Of a stretch of 64,000 nt of DNA, positions 7,900 to 15,318 are shown piece after piece. The notes beneath the pieces were generated by a model that was not told the DNA's origin, did not search any database, and saw only the letters and a program-made list of their open reading frames with translations. Origin of the DNA: GCA-958296115 sp965222445. GTDB taxonomy: Bacteria > Chloroflexota > Dehalococcoidia > Lucifugimonadales > CAJWER01. The position numbers were made by a program, and so were the translations under genes. Each line of letters opens with the position of its first letter. Position 1 is the first letter of the stretch. The stretch is from positions 1,178,001 through 1,242,000 of the forward strand of contig CBDCTY010000002.1 of assembly GCA_965222445.1 (NCBI GenBank), given 5' to 3'.

Positions 7900-9022
7900 C
7901 ATAACTTCCGTCCCCGCTCCTCTGGCTGCCGATGGCCTCGGCGTACCACTCCCGGCCGTAGACCTCCTTCTTGTTCAGCCAGCGCCCCTCGTGGGGGTAT
8001 ACCCTGAGGCTGCGGTCTTCGAGGGGCAGGCTCACGGGCACGCGGTCCCGCCGGTGGGACTCGCGCATTGCAATGGCAAGCTCCAGTACCTTGAGCCCGT
8101 TCTCGCCGCTGCCGGTCGGCTCCGAGTCGTTGTCCAGCGCGTCTACTATGGACTGTACGGTCGACACGTTGCGCCTGCCGGGGAAGCGCCAACCCTCGCC
8201 GTCGTAGCTGCCGCTGCCCTCCCACAGCGACGTGTCCGGGAAGACCCCCTCGACCTTCGTCAGGTCGGACATTATGGGACGGGCGGCGCCCTTCTCCGCG
8301 GTCCACATCTCCAGGTACGAGCCGTCCCCGTAGAAGACGCCGCCGGTGCCCAGGACCTCGATGCCGCTCCGCGCGTTGGTGTCGAGGTGCATGTGGCACT
8401 CGACGCCGTTCTCGAAGCGGATGTAGCCGCCGACGCCCTGGTCGTGGTCGCTCCAGGGGTCGCCGCTGACCCACCCGATGACCCAATCTGCGTCGGCGTC
8501 GAAGGCGAACATCCTGACGAGGCTGAACAGCTGGCAGCCACCGCCCGACATCTCGGTGATGCCGCCCTTCAGCATGTTGATGGTCACCACTTCGCCGATT
8601 GCGCCCTCTTCGATCATCTTCCGCGCCTGCCAGTACTCGGGAAAGTTGCGGTCCAGGTCGCCCGCGGCGAGCTTTATGCCACGCTCGCGGCACGCCTCGA
8701 CCATGCGGTCGGCGTCGGACAGGACCGCCGCGATGGGCTTCTCGCACCCTATGGCCCTGACGTCCGACTCGGCGCATCCCAGCACGACCTCGGGGTTGAC
8801 GCTGACGGGCAGGATGGGCGCGGCAATGTCGATGCGCTCCCGCCGCAGCATCTCCCTGTAGTCCGAATACCCGGGCACGCCGAAGCGCTCGCAGAAGAGC
8901 GCCAGGTTCTCGGCGTCCGTGTCAGCCGCGGCGACGACCTCCGTCGCGGGGTTCAGGGCGTAGGCCCGCGCGTGGGACGTGCCCTTTCTTCCGCACCCGA
9001 TCACGCCGACTCTGTACGTCAT
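7886..9022 (-). CDS. Gfo/Idh/MocA family oxidoreductase
   Basis: The N-terminus MTYRVGVIGCGRKGTSHARAY is a Rossmann dinucleotide-binding motif (GxGxxG-type), followed by AAADTDAENLALFCERFGV and the family signature CEKPIAAVLSDADRMVEA, whose EKP lysine is conserved in Gfo/Idh/MocA dehydrogenases acting on sugars and inositols. The C-terminal half has the expected substrate-binding beta sheet (GGYIRFENGVECHMHLDT). Length about 378 residues is normal. I start at the ATG at 9022, with GGGAGG 6 bases upstream; the frame extends further but without similarity. It follows a DapA-family gene by 28 bp and probably works in the same catabolic step series. Its final five codons lie inside a dispersed repeat, so the C-terminus may have been altered. 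Confidence 0.9.
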   Translation of the reverse strand: MTYRVGVIGCGRKGTSHARAYALNPATEVVAAADTDAENLALFCERFGVPGYSDYREMLRRERIDIAAPILPVSVNPEVVLGCAESDVRAIGCEKPIAAVLSDADRMVEACRERGIKLAAGDLDRNFPEYWQARKMIEEGAIGEVVTINMLKGGITEMSGGGCQLFSLVRMFAFDADADWVIGWVSGDPWSDHDQGVGGYIRFENGVECHMHLDTNARSGIEVLGTGGVFYGDGSYLEMWTAEKGAARPIMSDLTKVEGVFPDTSLWEGSGSYDGEGWRFPGRRNVSTVQSIVDALDNDSEPTGSGENGLKVLELAIAMRESHRRDRVPVSLPLEDRSLRVYPHEGRWLNKKEVYGREWYAEAIGSQRSGDGSYAELP

Positions 9023-9050
9023 CCGCATCCTCCCAGTTGCGCTGCGTCCG

Positions 9051-9965
9051 CTACTCCAGCCAGTCCCCGTGCTTCTCCATGAGGACCTTGTAGCACTCCT
9101 CGTACGTCTCCAGGTCGACACCCTTGTAGGGGGAGAGGAGCCGCAGCGGCATGTCGATTCCCCCCGCCCGGACGATCATCTTGTCGTATGCCCCGTCGAT
9201 CATCGAATGGCCCATGACAGGGCCGAGGAAGTCGTTGGCGGCGGCGGCTATCCTGGCCTGGATGCGGAACATGTTCTCGAAGTCGCCCTCGATCCCGTAC
9301 CTGAAGTACTCCAGCGTCCTCCTGGGCATCATGGCCCCGTAGGAGGAGAGAAGGGAGCATTCGCCGTGCAGGCACCCGAAGGGGAAGTTGTTGTCGCCCA
9401 GGAAGTGCTGGATCTCCGTCTCGTTCACCAGGGTGGCGCACTCCGCCGGGGCCGCGCCCGTGTACTTTGTGGCGACTAGGTTGGGGACGGCGTCCTGCAG
9501 CCTCTTGTAGTCCTCGGTGGTCAGCACCCTCTTGGGGCGCGGCAGGTTGTAGTGGAGGAAGCTGGAGTCCGGGAAGCTGCCGCAGACGTCCGTGAAGTAG
9601 GTCATGTACTCGTCGTCGGTCAGCTCGCCCCAGGGCGGCAGGGAGACCTGGAATACGCGGAACCCGGCGTCGTGGGCCGCGCCGATCTTCTCCACCACCT
9701 GCGGCGTGGACATGCCGATGACGCCGACCATCGGATGCACGTCGTCTCCTGACGTCTCCTCGCGGAAGATTCCGACGATCTCCCTGAACTGGGTCATGGT
9801 CACGGCGTAGCCCTCGCCCGCCGTGCCGAAGATGTACAGGTTGTTGAAACCGGCGGAGATGGTGTGTCGCACCTCCTCCCGGAAGACCGACTCGATGAGC
9901 TCGCCGTTTTCGTTCCAGGGGATCTCGCAGCTTGCCAGCGCCGCCTGGTGATACCTCTTGGTCAT
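9051..9965 (-). CDS. DapA/dihydrodipicolinate synthase superfamily lyase
   Basis: A TIM-barrel class I aldolase-like protein of about 304 residues. Visible family marks are the substrate loop FGTAGEGYAVT (in place of GTTGE), the tyrosine in FLHYNLPR and the Schiff-base lysine in VATKYTGAAPA. The altered loop and its pairing with a Gfo/Idh oxidoreductase suggest a sugar-acid or keto-acid aldolase/dehydratase rather than true lysine-pathway DapA. The ATG at 9965 is preceded by AAGGAGAGG at proper spacing; the in-frame start at 9983 is not. Transcribed before the oxidoreductase. Confidence 0.85.
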   Translation of the reverse strand: MTKRYHQAALASCEIPWNENGELIESVFREEVRHTISAGFNNLYIFGTAGEGYAVTMTQFREIVGIFREETSGDDVHPMVGVIGMSTPQVVEKIGAAHDAGFRVFQVSLPPWGELTDDEYMTYFTDVCGSFPDSSFLHYNLPRPKRVLTTEDYKRLQDAVPNLVATKYTGAAPAECATLVNETEIQHFLGDNNFPFGCLHGECSLLSSYGAMMPRRTLEYFRYGIEGDFENMFRIQARIAAAANDFLGPVMGHSMIDGAYDKMIVRAGGIDMPLRLLSPYKGVDLETYEECYKVLMEKHGDWLE

Positions 9966-10091
9966 GGGCCTCTCCTTGAACACGGGTGGAGCGAACGCGG
10001 GCGAGTGTATTGACGGGGGACGCCCATGTCAACGCCGGTCCCCGAGCCATGCCGCATCACATCGTCATACCCGTCAAGGGAGACCTTTGCA

Positions 10092-10212
10092 CCCAAATCC
10101 CCCACCTCCGTCGTTCCCGCGGAAGCGGGAACCCATCCCCGGCAAGGTGCACAGCCTTAGCCTCAGAGGCAGTCCGTCACGCCGCCCGTGCAAATCAGGT
10201 GGTGGATCTGGG
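10092..10212. repeat. 121-bp dispersed repeat, forward copy
   Basis: Begins CCCAAATCCCCCACCTCCGT and ends GGTGGTGGATCTGGG, enclosing a CCCGC/GCGGG palindrome. An inverted copy of the same length lies at 26243-26363. No open frame of note. Confidence 0.85.
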
Positions 10213-10220
10213 TTGCACAA

Positions 10221-10313
10221 CCGTCATTCCCGCAGAGAGCCTGCCCCCGAGCAGTCGGGGGCGGGAATCCACTCCCTGGCCACACATATACGGCGGCTCA
10301 CGGTGACTTGGTA
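10221..10313. repeat. Miniature repeat, partial copy with TTGGTA end
   Basis: Starts CCGTCATTCCCGCAGAGAGC, has the hairpin CCCCCGAGCAGTCGGGGGCG, and ends in the same GTGACTTGGTA terminus as the 100-bp unit at 7680-7779. The TACCAA end is missing. Confidence 0.8.
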
Positions 10314-10318
10314 TTACA

Positions 10319-10438
10319 CCAATCCGTTTTGACTACGCCGCCAATTCAAACCGTAGGGGCGGGTTTGAAACCCGCCCTCCCTGTCCGTCGTGGCTGCAAA
10401 CCCAATTACGCATTTATGGCCCTGTCACGGCAATTCGG
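10319..10438. repeat. 120-bp direct repeat, copy 2
   Basis: Second copy of the segment at 7780-7899, same orientation. Together with the preceding TTGGTA-ended repeat it reproduces the arrangement seen at 7680-7899. The stretch 9966-10548 contains no gene; apart from repeats it holds only the promoter listed next. Confidence 0.9.
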
Positions 10439-10482
10439 TATTAGTCTCCCCAAGTCTGAACAGCACCGGGTCGAAAATGCGG

Positions 10483-10511
10483 TTGCGGAGCCCGCCAATC
10501 CAGTCTACAAT
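10483..10511 (+). promoter_or_regulatory. Predicted promoter for the phytanoyl-CoA dioxygenase-like gene
   Basis: TTGCGG (10483-10488), 17 bases, then TACAAT (10506-10511), 38 bases before the start codon and just past the repeat. Confidence 0.5.
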
Positions 10512-10548
10512 CCCGGCGCTGAACAAGTCCGGTCAACGGAGGCACCGC

Positions 10549-11538
10549 ATGGAGATGAGCGAGGTCAATAACGACGAATTCAGGACAAAGGGTTACATGA
10601 TCGTGCGGAACGTGCTGTCCCCCGTCGAGGTGGAGACGATGCGCCAGCGCGCGGACGCCATAGCGGCGGACCTCGAGGCGTACTCGGCAATGGACAAGGC
10701 CGAGCGGGACCGGGTCCAGGCACGCTATCCGGCGCCGGACAGCTCCGATTCGGCGGGCGGGGAGCGCCCCCCGCTGGAGGAGTACCCGGAGATAAAGCTG
10801 ACGGACCGCCACGCCCGCCGCGAAAACAGGGTGTACCCGCTCCGCAGGCGGGAGGTATGCTCAGAAGAGCGGGCCGCAACGGCTACGGACGACCCGTACA
10901 GCACCTTCTCGGGGCAGATCAGTCACCTGGCCGACAACGACGAGTACTTCCGCTCCATCGCCGCGCACCCCAACATCACCAGGGTGCTCAACGAGGTCCT
11001 GAGTCCCGACGCAAAGCTCTGGTTCGACCACATCTACAACAAAGCCCCGCTCAACGACGACCCGCCTTACCACGGGGCTAACAGGTACCACCAGGACGGC
11101 TTCTTCCACCTCAGCAAGCGCAGCGCCACGTGCTGGATCTCCCTCGACGGGCTGACGATCGAGAACGGCCCCTTCCACTACGTCACCATCGAGGCGGACT
11201 ATCCCCAGTTCGGGTTCGACGACCTGGGCGAGGAGGCCATCGGGGAGAGGGAGCTCTCGCAGGAAGAGGTGATCACGCTGAACCCCGGCGACGCCGCCTT
11301 CCACGACCGGTGGACCCTCCACGCGACCGGCGCCAACGAGTCGTACAAGCGCCGCCGCGGCTGGGCCCTCCACTACGCCGACGCGACATCCAGGTTCGGC
11401 GAGTACTCCGGCGCCTCCGAGGACCCGGACGAGGGGTTCGCGGTAACGCCGGAGAGGTATCACATACGGCACGGCAACATACACGGCAACCGCTTCTGGC
11501 ACCTGGTCAGCGGGCGCGAGTACGAGGGCTGCGTGTAG
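10549..11538 (+). CDS. Phytanoyl-CoA dioxygenase (PhyH) family protein
   Basis: An Fe(II)/2-oxoglutarate oxygenase-like protein of 329 residues. It opens with EFRTKGYMIVRNVLSPVEVE, the usual PhyH start. The iron-binding HxD is seen in NRYHQDGFFHL, and the distal histidine with the 2-oxoglutarate arginine in LHATGANESYKRRRGWALHY. The substrate is unknown; family members hydroxylate lipids, osmolytes or secondary metabolites. I start at the ATG at 10549, with GGAGG 6 bases upstream, rather than at the longer frame back to 10390, which runs through repeat DNA. Transcribed alone. A 39-bp piece of its 5' coding region is duplicated at 15203-15241. Confidence 0.9.
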   Translation: MEMSEVNNDEFRTKGYMIVRNVLSPVEVETMRQRADAIAADLEAYSAMDKAERDRVQARYPAPDSSDSAGGERPPLEEYPEIKLTDRHARRENRVYPLRRREVCSEERAATATDDPYSTFSGQISHLADNDEYFRSIAAHPNITRVLNEVLSPDAKLWFDHIYNKAPLNDDPPYHGANRYHQDGFFHLSKRSATCWISLDGLTIENGPFHYVTIEADYPQFGFDDLGEEAIGERELSQEEVITLNPGDAAFHDRWTLHATGANESYKRRRGWALHYADATSRFGEYSGASEDPDEGFAVTPERYHIRHGNIHGNRFWHLVSGREYEGCV

Positions 11539-11556
11539 GCCGGCGCGAGCCCGAAT

Positions 11557-11597
11557 AGCGCATCGGACGACCGGGTATTGACTTGCTGTGCGTGGGT
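11557..11597. repeat. 41-bp direct repeat, left copy bounding the small-gene island
   Basis: Begins AGCGCATCGGAC and ends TTGCTGTGCGTGGGT. It matches 16003-16043 at 40 of 41 positions in the same orientation. It includes TTGACT. It lies 19 bp after the dioxygenase stop. Confidence 0.9.
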
Positions 11598-11745
11598 ACT
11601 GCGCCTGTTTGAAATGGCATGAACCGCCGGAGTCTGAAACTTGGACAGGCATAAGTCGATACGTAGGGATTGCCCCGGGACCGGAAAAGGACGGCTCAGT
11701 GCTAGACTACAACAGGAGGCACGTCAAATGGATACCGCGCCGCCG

Positions 11746-11988
11746 CTATTTGTCGGATCGCACCGGCTCCATCCACTGCTGACCGTTGGAGGACTTGTAC
11801 CAACAGCCTGTCGGAGAGCGCACGATGTCTCCATCATCCACTCGGCAGCGTCCCTCGGCTTGGATGATGACGGGTCTGGGGCCAATGGGCCTCATAACTT
11901 CCAGCCGTATTACCGTATCCCCCTCTTCGACCCAGACCCCGCCGTCCCCGTAGTAGCTTGATACGCTGTGACTTCCGAAGTAAGGCAT
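11746..11988 (-). CDS. Small hypothetical protein overlapping the membrane-protein gene
   Basis: An 80-residue frame with protein-like composition: SYYGDGGVWVEEGDTVIRLE, RPVIIQAEGRCRVDDGDIV and TGCWYKSSNGQQWMEPV. It overlaps the C-terminal half of the 11834-12166 frame in another phase, where that frame turns into an arginine/glycine-rich sequence. Either it is a separate overlapping gene without a visible ribosome site, or the two are one gene (two membrane helices plus this soluble domain) broken by a frameshift near 11960-11990. I do not recognise the domain. Confidence 0.45.
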   Translation of the reverse strand: MPYFGSHSVSSYYGDGGVWVEEGDTVIRLEVMRPIGPRPVIIQAEGRCRVDDGDIVRSPTGCWYKSSNGQQWMEPVRSDK

Positions 11989-12166
11989 AGAGGACTACCA
12001 CGAATAGGGCGATAGCTGCCAGTGCACTAAACCCGACAGCCGTGACATAGCAGGCTACCTTCATAGCCACATCCTCGGATTTATGGGCCACGAAGATACC
12101 GACCAGGACGAATGCCCCAAAGATCAATACCAATCCAAAGGCGGCGGCGATGACGAGAGGGCTCAT
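11834..12166 (-). CDS. Small membrane protein, two predicted helices
   Basis: Residues 1-70 contain two strong transmembrane segments (LVIAAAFGLVLIFGAFVLVG and SALAAIALFVVVLYALL) joined by a short polar loop (HKSEDVAMK). The last 40 residues are basic and low-complexity and may be out of frame (see the overlapping frame at 11746-11988). AAAGGA lies 8 bases before the ATG. It sits 13 bp after a 47-codon gene and seems to be the third gene of a small minus-strand operon starting at 12833. No homologue recognised. Confidence 0.6.
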   Translation of the reverse strand: MSPLVIAAAFGLVLIFGAFVLVGIFVAHKSEDVAMKVACYVTAVGFSALAAIALFVVVLYALLRKSQRIKLLRGRRGLGRRGGYGNTAGSYEAHWPQTRHHPSRGTLPSG

Positions 12167-12179
12167 GCTTTAGTCCTTT

Positions 12180-12323
12180 CTACTGCTCCAGCGCGACACC
12201 CCGCGTTATCTCATCAATCTCGTACACGGGGCGTTCGGGGTAGGTAAGCCTCCCTTGCGGCGCGGACCGCTGTGCAGCAGCCCGCGCCGCCAAGTCGACG
12301 ATAGGCCTCATCGGTTGAGGCAT
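12180..12323 (-). CDS. 47-residue hypothetical protein
   Basis: Translated directly: it begins MPQPMRPIVDLAARAAAQRS and ends VYEIDEITRGVALEQ. The ATG follows the TAG of the upstream exported-protein gene with no gap, suggesting translational coupling. The composition is protein-like with no membrane segment. The DNA also contains an inverted repeat (12254-12294) that could alternatively be a transcription terminator for the upstream gene, so coding is not certain. Confidence 0.45.
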   Translation of the reverse strand: MPQPMRPIVDLAARAAAQRSAPQGRLTYPERPVYEIDEITRGVALEQ

Positions 12324-12833
12324 CTAGTTGTTGGCGTTGCCCGTGCTGCCGGGGCCACCCTCCGTGCCCTCCGTAATCTGCTCTACAGTCGTCGTGTTCC
12401 CATTCTCGTCGGTGACCTCGGTGACCCTGGTAATCGTGCGGTCCGCATTGTACGTGTCGGTAATCACATGGCTGGACCCGTTCTCGCCAAGCGATTCTGT
12501 CCTCGATGTACACCCGGCACACCATGCCTCCGGCTGGCCGATTGCCCAATACCCGTGACGGCCGAGCCATCCGACCTGCACGCTGTGGTCATCTAGACTG
12601 TAAACAGGATGCGGATAGACCCCTTCATCGCCGAGCACGTCTTCTGTCATAGCAACGCCAACGACAATACCCGTGCTGTCAACGACGGTCTGGGTTTCAG
12701 GGGCCTGCGACATGTCCCAGACCCCATTCTCGCCCACCCAGGGGCGGTCGTTCTTCTGTGCGGCAATGGCGGCTCCTGTTACCAGGGCAGCTGCTGCGAC
12801 CAACACGACGATCACTGCAACTAGCTTCTTCAT
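12324..12833 (-). CDS. Exported hypothetical protein
   Basis: The 169-residue product has a classical signal peptide (MKKLVAVIVVLVAAAALVTG then AAIAAQ, probable cleavage after A-I-A or A-A) and a soluble remainder rich in T, V, G and E, ending in a repetitive acidic tail (VTDENGNTTTVEQITEGTEG). GGGAGG lies 7 bases before the ATG. It is the first gene of a small minus-strand operon. No family recognised; two cysteines in AWCAGC could form a disulfide or bind a ligand outside the membrane. Confidence 0.75.
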   Translation of the reverse strand: MKKLVAVIVVLVAAAALVTGAAIAAQKNDRPWVGENGVWDMSQAPETQTVVDSTGIVVGVAMTEDVLGDEGVYPHPVYSLDDHSVQVGWLGRHGYWAIGQPEAWCAGCTSRTESLGENGSSHVITDTYNADRTITRVTEVTDENGNTTTVEQITEGTEGGPGSTGNANN

Positions 12834-13070
12834 GACATCCTCCCTCTCGGATGTTGACTTGCCGAAGGCGGCTGATTGCCGGCGGCGACGGTCAGTCCAG
12901 GTAGTGCTTACCGGAGTCTAGGGAGCCGCCGCGCCATCCATTGACAGGATAGGGGAGATGCACCTGCCCACTGGAATGGGTCTCGTAGTGGCCATCCCCG
13001 CAAGGCGGTCTGCCATGCCCCTCCATGCCAAGTACACGGCGATGAGGAAACATCCCCGCTGTGAATATCA
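12834..13070. other. Intergenic, no feature seen
   Basis: Contains the ribosome site of the exported-protein gene at its left edge; otherwise no coding, hairpin or promoter signal that I can support. Confidence 0.4.
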
Positions 13071-13170
13071 TACCAATTCATTTTGAGTGCGCCGTAAAGC
13101 CGTCATTCCCGCGAAGGCGGGAACCCATTCCCTGGCCGCACATATACGGCGACATCACGGTGACTTGGTA
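13071..13170. repeat. Miniature dispersed repeat, copy B (100 bp)
   Basis: Same 100-bp unit as 7680-7779, with TACCAA and TTGGTA ends and only a few substitutions. It lies inside the small-gene island. No gene is seen between here and 13284. Confidence 0.85.
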
Positions 13171-13283
13171 TCAGATAGCCGACCTTCATGGCGCTACCTC
13201 TTATACTCGACCATACGCAGTCGGCACCGCGACTCCTCCCCTGCTAGAGGCGCAGGCCCCCATTCGAGAACCTGCGCCTGCTA

Positions 13284-13412
13284 CTACCACCACCAGACCA
13301 GAGCATTGAACAGAAAGTAGAGGACTGCCGCTAGAAGGATTAGCATCAGCGCCCTCTTTACCAGCAGCCCCCACTTTACCCTTCTCAATGTGTCTGTACC
13401 TCGTCCCGTCAC
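13284..13412 (-). CDS. Possible 42-residue single-pass membrane protein
   Basis: The C-terminal part RALMLILLAAVLYFLFNALV is a convincing membrane helix preceded by a basic stretch (RRVKWGLLVKR), as in small inner-membrane proteins. The frame is open back to 13673, but the upstream portion has no protein character. I start at the GTG at 13412 on weak ribosome-site evidence (GGTGGA); a TTG start closer to the helix is equally possible. Confidence 0.4.
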   Translation of the reverse strand: MTGRGTDTLRRVKWGLLVKRALMLILLAAVLYFLFNALVWWW

Positions 13413-13678
13413 ACATCCACCGGACAGGCCCCCAAACTGTCCCGGAGTGAGTGCAGGAGTAATCCCCTCGAAGAGGCCACGCGGTGAACACGGCTGTCTG
13501 GATGTAGCCGCTAGACCGCTCTCAAAGCGACCATTACCTCGAATGTGGACGTATTCGGGTCCCGCGCTAGACCATGTGTCGGTACAGCTCAGGATGCGCC
13601 ATAAGGTCGGCCTGAAGGCTGTACATCGTGCGCTGGGAGATTCGCCGCCGTAGACGGCCTTGATTCTGTCCATGTGAT

Positions 13679-13715
13679 ACAGGCGAGGGGCGCTCGACTT
13701 GCACCCCTCGCCTGT
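13679..13715 (-). terminator. Hairpin downstream of the 13772-13981 gene
   Basis: ACAGGCGAGGGG is followed 13 bases later by its exact complement CCCCTCGCCTGT: a 12-bp perfect stem. It lies 57-93 bp past the stop of the 69-residue membrane protein gene. No long T-run. Confidence 0.65.
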
Positions 13716-13771
13716 ATAGCGCCTAATTGCACGCTATCGACTGCGCTGGGGAGGTAATCCACCCGTCTGCC

Positions 13772-13981
13772 TCAGCACCCCCATGTCGTGCCTCGTAGCT
13801 GCTCCTTCGCGAGGTCATTTCTGAAGTCGCTGTCAACCGACCTATGGTGATACAGAAGCGAGCGGCCAGCGAGTCTCCATATGGCATAGAGGATCACGCC
13901 AAAGACATCAAGGAAGTATACAGCTACCCCGAGAAAGAGTAGCTCTCCCACCTCGGCAATTCGATGTCTCCACTTACCCAT
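13772..13981 (-). CDS. Small membrane protein (69 residues)
   Basis: MGKWRHRIAEVGELLFLGVA then VYFLDVFGVILYAIW: a basic start, one or two hydrophobic helices and a polar charged tail ending in TWGC. AAGGAGG is 6 bases before the ATG, a strong translation signal. It stands alone between two hairpins and belongs to the repeat-bounded small-gene island. No homologue recognised. Confidence 0.7.
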   Translation of the reverse strand: MGKWRHRIAEVGELLFLGVAVYFLDVFGVILYAIWRLAGRSLLYHHRSVDSDFRNDLAKEQLRGTTWGC

Positions 13982-14007
13982 TCTAGCCTCCTTCGTCCTT
14001 CATCGGC

Positions 14008-14049
14008 CTGAGGGCTGGCCCCGAACATTTGCCCGGGGCCAGCCCTCAG
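14008..14049 (-). terminator. Strong hairpin terminator
   Basis: CTGAGGGCTGGCCCCG pairs with CGGGGCCAGCCCTCAG around a short loop, a 16-bp stem. It sits 55 bp after the stop of the 59-residue membrane protein (14104-14283), so it most likely ends that transcript. Confidence 0.75.
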
Positions 14050-14103
14050 CGAACTCATCATTCCATCTGCCCACCATGCGATTCACTCCCTTCTTGGGCT
14101 CTC

Positions 14104-14283
14104 TCAATTGCCGGTGACGCTCGCGGTTCCGAATGTGACTCCGAGCCACCACGATACCGGAGTCGCCACGGCGAAAGCTGCCAAGAACCACAACCAAGGC
14201 CTCTTCTCCTTAGCGGAGGCGGCTACATGGTACGCGAGCGCACCGGCAAATCCTCCAATGACCAGGAACAGCACGAAGGCCAT
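14104..14283 (-). CDS. Small membrane protein (59 residues)
   Basis: Found by direct translation: MAFVLFLVIGGFAGALAYHV, a charged loop ASAKEKRPW, then LWFLAAFAVATPVSWWLGV and a short polar end. Two membrane helices with an internal basic loop. The frame is open upstream to about 14360 without a standard start, so the N-terminus could be longer with a rare start. A strong hairpin follows. It lies 94 bp after another two-helix protein gene on the same strand. Confidence 0.6.
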   Translation of the reverse strand: MAFVLFLVIGGFAGALAYHVAASAKEKRPWLWFLAAFAVATPVSWWLGVTFGTASVTGN

Positions 14284-14377
14284 CCGTCTAGTCGTGCATG
14301 TTCCGTACGCCGCGGCAAGTCGCGACGCAAACCAGGAACTCGCGTATCTTCTCAGCCTGGGGACTCACTTAGGGCAA

Positions 14378-14575
14378 CTACTTTCTTCCGATCCATCGGA
14401 TACCGGCATTGTCGAGAAGTCCCAGGATGACAGGAGCGAAGATTCCCAACAGGCATCCCATCGCGAACCACAATCCTACGTTGCGGCCCTTGCGCCTCGC
14501 CATGATCCCGGAGATGGTGGCGCAGGTCAACGCGTATCCCACCGCCACAAGTACTGCCTTCCATTCATCTCCCAT
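14378..14575 (-). CDS. Small membrane protein (65 residues)
   Basis: MGDEWKAVLVAVGYALTCAT, a basic loop (MARRKGRNVG) and LWFAMGCLLGIFAPVILGLL form a two-helix hairpin ending in a basic tail. GAGGAG lies about 8 bases before the ATG. Part of the small-gene island; function unknown. The helix-basic loop-helix plan resembles its neighbour at 14104-14283, which may point to duplication and divergence. Confidence 0.7.
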   Translation of the reverse strand: MGDEWKAVLVAVGYALTCATISGIMARRKGRNVGLWFAMGCLLGIFAPVILGLLDNAGIRWIGRK

Positions 14576-14589
14576 TCTCTAGCTCCTCA

Positions 14590-14632
14590 ATAGGCCTGCC
14601 CTCGAACATTCATATCCGAGGACAGGCCTATC
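14590..14632 (-). terminator. Hairpin downstream of the 14641-14961 gene
   Basis: ATAGGCCTGCCCTCG pairs with CGAGGACAGGCCTAT (one mismatch). It begins 8 bp past the stop of the 14641 gene and precedes the ribosome site of the next one. Confidence 0.65.
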
Positions 14633-14640
14633 CATTGATG

Positions 14641-14961
14641 TCACCAGGATGATACGGACCCGTTGCCGTTCTGCTTCTTGGTGATCTTCACCGTCCATGC
14701 ACGGATACACACGGGGAGCGGGATACTGGGATGAATCAGGCAGTTGTTGAAATGGCCCTGCGCCACATCCTTATGCCACGACCTGTCGGACGCAAGAGTT
14801 CTAGTCGTGTAGTCGTTGCCGCCGAACTCCCATGTGATGCGATAGAGCCAATGCACCTTGCCCCATGCGCTATGGTCAGGCGTCCCATGTATCTCTCCAT
14901 CTACACGGCACCACCATGTACCTGGTGCTGGTAGTCCCTGATGGCCCCACCGAGGAACCAC
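14641..14961 (-). CDS. Hypothetical protein, probably soluble
   Basis: About 106 residues with a globular composition rich in W, H and T: WWCRVDGEIHGTPDHSAWGK, RITWEFGGNDYTTRTLASD and VCIRAWTVKITKK. The start is uncertain: the frame begins at a GTG at 14961, while the best ribosome site (AGGAGG at about 14995) serves an ATG at 14989 in another phase that stops quickly, suggesting a frameshift near the 5' end. No family recognised. A hairpin follows directly. Confidence 0.5.
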   Translation of the reverse strand: MVPRWGHQGLPAPGTWWCRVDGEIHGTPDHSAWGKVHWLYRITWEFGGNDYTTRTLASDRSWHKDVAQGHFNNCLIHPSIPLPVCIRAWTVKITKKQNGNGSVSSW

Positions 14962-15202
14962 TCGGTACCAGGGGACGATGTAAAGACATAAGCGCCTCCT
15001 TTCATCCGAGGTCTACGAACCATGATATGCCCCCGCGTATAACTTTGGCGTAAACAACAAGGGCTTTTCTATCATCTTTTCGTAAACATTCCCGGATGAC
15101 CGGAGCCGCGCGGACCAGCACCCTCTCTCGTTCTTGCGTCCCAGACCCCAACTCATCCAGGTCCTGTCGGGTATCTCGACCAAGCCATCCCATCCCATCT
15201 TT

Positions 15203-15241
15203 ACGTGCTGTCTCCCGTCGAGGTGGAGACGATGCGCCAGC
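15203..15241. repeat. Duplicated 39-bp fragment of the dioxygenase 5' coding region
   Basis: Matches 10610-10648 (codons for VLSPVEVETMRQ) at 38 of 39 positions in the same orientation. It has no function visible here and no downstream dioxygenase sequence. The surrounding 14990-15287 stretch holds no convincing gene. Confidence 0.85.
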
Positions 15242-15287
15242 ACCCGGCGCGATAGCTCTCCGTGGCCTCTGTGGTGAAAACTCCCCC

Positions 15288-15316
15288 TTGACAAAGCCCC
15301 CACTACCCCTCATAAT
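15288..15316 (+). promoter_or_regulatory. Predicted promoter before the repeat-split gene
   Basis: A consensus TTGACA (15288-15293), 17 bases, then CATAAT (15311-15316). It faces the broken hypothetical gene that follows. Confidence 0.6.
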
Positions 15317-15318
15317 AG

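Noticed and set aside
14000..14077. 25-codon frame MVGRWNDEFAEG...
   Set aside because: Most of it is the arms of the 14008-14049 hairpin, so it is better explained as a terminator.
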